From Crocinitomicaceae bacterium (GTDB lineage Bacteria > Bacteroidota > Bacteroidia > Flavobacteriales_D > Sanyastnellaceae), in NCBI GenBank assembly GCA_002690915.1, contig NZGF01000037.1, positions 1 to 64,000 of the forward strand: a stretch of 64,000 nucleotides of DNA, written 5' to 3'. The translations under genes were made by a program, and so were the position numbers. Below the pieces are notes generated by a model, which saw nothing but the letters and a program-made list of their open reading frames with translations, was not told the DNA's origin and searched no databases. Below are positions 62,651 through 64,000 of the stretch, one piece after another. The stretch's first letter is position 1. Each line of letters opens with the position of its first letter.

Positions 62651-62842
62651 ATGCTTAGCCTTTGTAAGAACGTCCTTCTCCGTGTGAGCTCCAACAAGAA
62701 ACTCTTCGCCCGAGAACTCCGAAAATCCATCAAGCACCTCACCGGTGATGACCTCAGGCACTTGAAAACCTGGTGCACCGAACGCTTCCGGCAACACGCC
62801 GAAGTCATCGAGTCGGCTTTCCTTCCGTACCCGGCAATTTGA
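62651..62842 (+). CDS. Small conserved-looking protein
   Basis: 63 residues. The pattern RVSSNKKLFARELRKSIKHL followed by DDLRHLKTWCTERF resembles short uncharacterised Bacteroidota proteins that I recall with an LFxKELxKxxxxL and WC-x3-F layout. It is basic and helical, without signal peptide. No clear promoter. The last 38 nt overlap the convergent queG gene. The match is from memory and the ORF is short, so it may be spurious. Confidence 0.5.
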   Translation: MLSLCKNVLLRVSSNKKLFARELRKSIKHLTGDDLRHLKTWCTERFRQHAEVIESAFLPYPAI

Positions 62843-63773
62843 ATGCCGCCTGCACGTTTCGCATCAAGCCTTCGTAGCCCGTTCGCTTGACCGCAGTCCC
62901 TCTGAAAACACCATGAAAAACCTCCTCGGTCATTTCCTCCCAATCCGAACGCTTCATCCCTAGCAATTCCGGATGTGGAGCGAATTGAGGCTCTTTGTGG
63001 GGCGTGGCGTGACGGTTCCATGGGCAGACCTCTTGGCACACATCGCACCCAAATACCCAAGGAGCTAAATGCTGGTGGACTGGCTCGGGAATGGCTCCAC
63101 GCAATTCAATGGTGAAATAACTGATGCACTTCGAACCGTTCACTACCCCTGATTGAATGATGGCGCCAGTAGGGCACGCATCGATACACCGGGTACACGT
63201 TCCGCAGTGATCCCCGGTCGGGACATCGGGCTCTAAATCGACGTCGATGATCAGTTCGGCGATGAAGAAATAACTGCCCATGCGCTGATTGAGCAAGAGG
63301 CTGTTTTTCCCAACCCACCCCAAACCACCTTTGGCCGCCCACGCCCGTTCGTGCACCGGTGCGGAATCCACAAATACCCGTCCGTCTATTTCACCCCACT
63401 CCTGCTGGGCCCACTTCATCAATTCTTTCAGTTTCCACTTGATGACGTAGTGGTAGTCTTGCCCGTAAGCGTAGCGCGCCACGCGCGGTGCCTTCGGATC
63501 GACGGGCTCGGCATCGGTGTGGTAATTATACAGCAGGGAGACAACAGATTTTGCGCCCGGAACCAACTTTCGCGGGTCCAGCCGCTTGTCCACGTTGCGG
63601 GCCAAATAGCCCATTTCACCGTGATAATCCCGGCGCAACCACTCCTCAAGCCGGTCAGCCTCCTCCTCCAAAAAACCAGCCTGTGAAACGCCTACGGCAT
63701 CGAATCCCAATGCATTGGCCTCGCGAACCAATGCGCGTTTCCGGTCTTGTGCCCTGTGCTCGCGTTTACCCAT
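62805..63773 (-). CDS. queG: Epoxyqueuosine reductase
   Basis: 322 residues, the usual length. QueG reduces epoxyqueuosine to queuosine in tRNA, using cobalamin and two 4Fe-4S clusters. Cluster motifs CGTCTRCIDACP and CDVCQEVCPWN are intact. The N-terminal LGFDAVGVSQAGFLEEE and the VHERAWAAKGGLGWVGKNS segment match the family. It starts 2 nt after the ruvB stop and is likely co-transcribed with it. Confidence 0.97.
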   Translation of the reverse strand: MGKREHRAQDRKRALVREANALGFDAVGVSQAGFLEEEADRLEEWLRRDYHGEMGYLARNVDKRLDPRKLVPGAKSVVSLLYNYHTDAEPVDPKAPRVARYAYGQDYHYVIKWKLKELMKWAQQEWGEIDGRVFVDSAPVHERAWAAKGGLGWVGKNSLLLNQRMGSYFFIAELIIDVDLEPDVPTGDHCGTCTRCIDACPTGAIIQSGVVNGSKCISYFTIELRGAIPEPVHQHLAPWVFGCDVCQEVCPWNRHATPHKEPQFAPHPELLGMKRSDWEEMTEEVFHGVFRGTAVKRTGYEGLMRNVQAAFKLPGTEGKPTR

Positions 63774-63775
63774 GG

Positions 63776-64000
63776 TCAGCCCCCGAACAAGGTGTCCGAC
63801 TGCCCCTGCGGGGTGCGGCCAAGGTGCGCATAGGCAGCGGCAGTAGCCTGACGACCGCGCGGGGTCCGCACAAGCAACCCCTGTTGAATCAAATATGGCT
63901 CGTACACCTCCTCCAAAGTGCCAGGATTCTCACCAATTGCAGTCGCAATCGTAGATGCACCAACAGGACCGCCTTTGAACTTATCAATGAGCGCTGTGAG
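63776..64000 (-). CDS. ruvB: RuvB C-terminal end (5' part outside window)
   Basis: 74 codons plus stop. The winged-helix C-terminus of the Holliday junction helicase is recognisable: [33 protein letters not shown] and [16 protein letters not shown]. The catalytic AAA+ part lies beyond the window edge. queG follows after 2 nt. ruvA is 25 kb away, in the sprA operon. Confidence 0.95.
   Translation of the reverse strand, partial: LTALIDKFKGGPVGASTIATAIGENPGTLEEVYEPYLIQQGLLVRTPRGRQATAAAYAHLGRTPQGQSDTLFGG

Overview
The window is a gene-dense chromosomal segment from a member of the Bacteroidota, most likely a Flavobacteriales relative. Evidence: type IX secretion (T9SS) parts (SprA, a PorP/SprF-family protein), at least six products that look like T9SS cargo, TAnnTTTG promoter elements, and Bacteroidota-typical families (DUF6029, Omp28, PKD arrays with a gliding-type C-terminal domain). 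No rRNA, tRNA, IS element, phage gene or CRISPR array was seen, and no gap without a gene exceeds about 150 bp. Species cannot be named from this sequence.

Layout. 1-4.7 kb: 5' part of a secreted protein gene and an AddA-like helicase-nuclease, both minus. 4.8-7.2 kb: a coupled MbnP / MbnH-like di-haem / YkgJ trio. 7.2-15.2 kb: a 2309-residue PKD-repeat adhesin and its PorP/SprF-like partner. 15.3-24.4 kb: MurB with an extra N-terminal domain, a TPR protein, an AddB-like nuclease, a polysaccharide flippase, DUF2147, YihY, NadC and RlmH. 24.5-30.5 kb: atpDC, then ribF, an LRR protein, pnuC and a NadR-type kinase, then tonB, vanZ and gcvH. 30.5-40.9 kb: sprA, ruvA and a malic enzyme, in one tightly packed minus-strand operon with gcvH and vanZ. 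40.9-48.6 kb: a T9SS cargo gene and a run of envelope genes rich in thioredoxin-like CxxC proteins (TlpA, two T9SS paralogues, Omp28) plus DUF6029 and PorT-type barrels. 48.6-54.9 kb: an Asp-box propeller protein, a LEA14-type lipoprotein, an M20 dipeptidase and proline dehydrogenase. 55.0-58.6 kb: a T9SS-exported pentahaem cytochrome divergent from a T9SS-exported PQQ sugar dehydrogenase. 58.6-64 kb: a small membrane protein, an FtsX-type ABC transporter with a DUF3299-like partner, TrhO, a small conserved-looking ORF, QueG and the end of ruvB.

How it works together. The main theme is the cell surface: a T9SS translocon (SprA), a SprF-like helper and several cargos (adhesin, redox proteins, cytochrome, dehydrogenase). 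A second theme is redox and metal handling in the envelope (MbnP/MbnH, extracytoplasmic thioredoxin folds, multihaem cytochrome, ABC-DUF3299). The rest is housekeeping: recombination (AddA, AddB, RuvA, RuvB), NAD and flavin supply, ATP synthase, tRNA and rRNA modification. Neighbouring co-directional genes very often overlap by 1-8 nt. Several promoters lie only 4-6 nt from the start codon, which suggests leaderless mRNAs.
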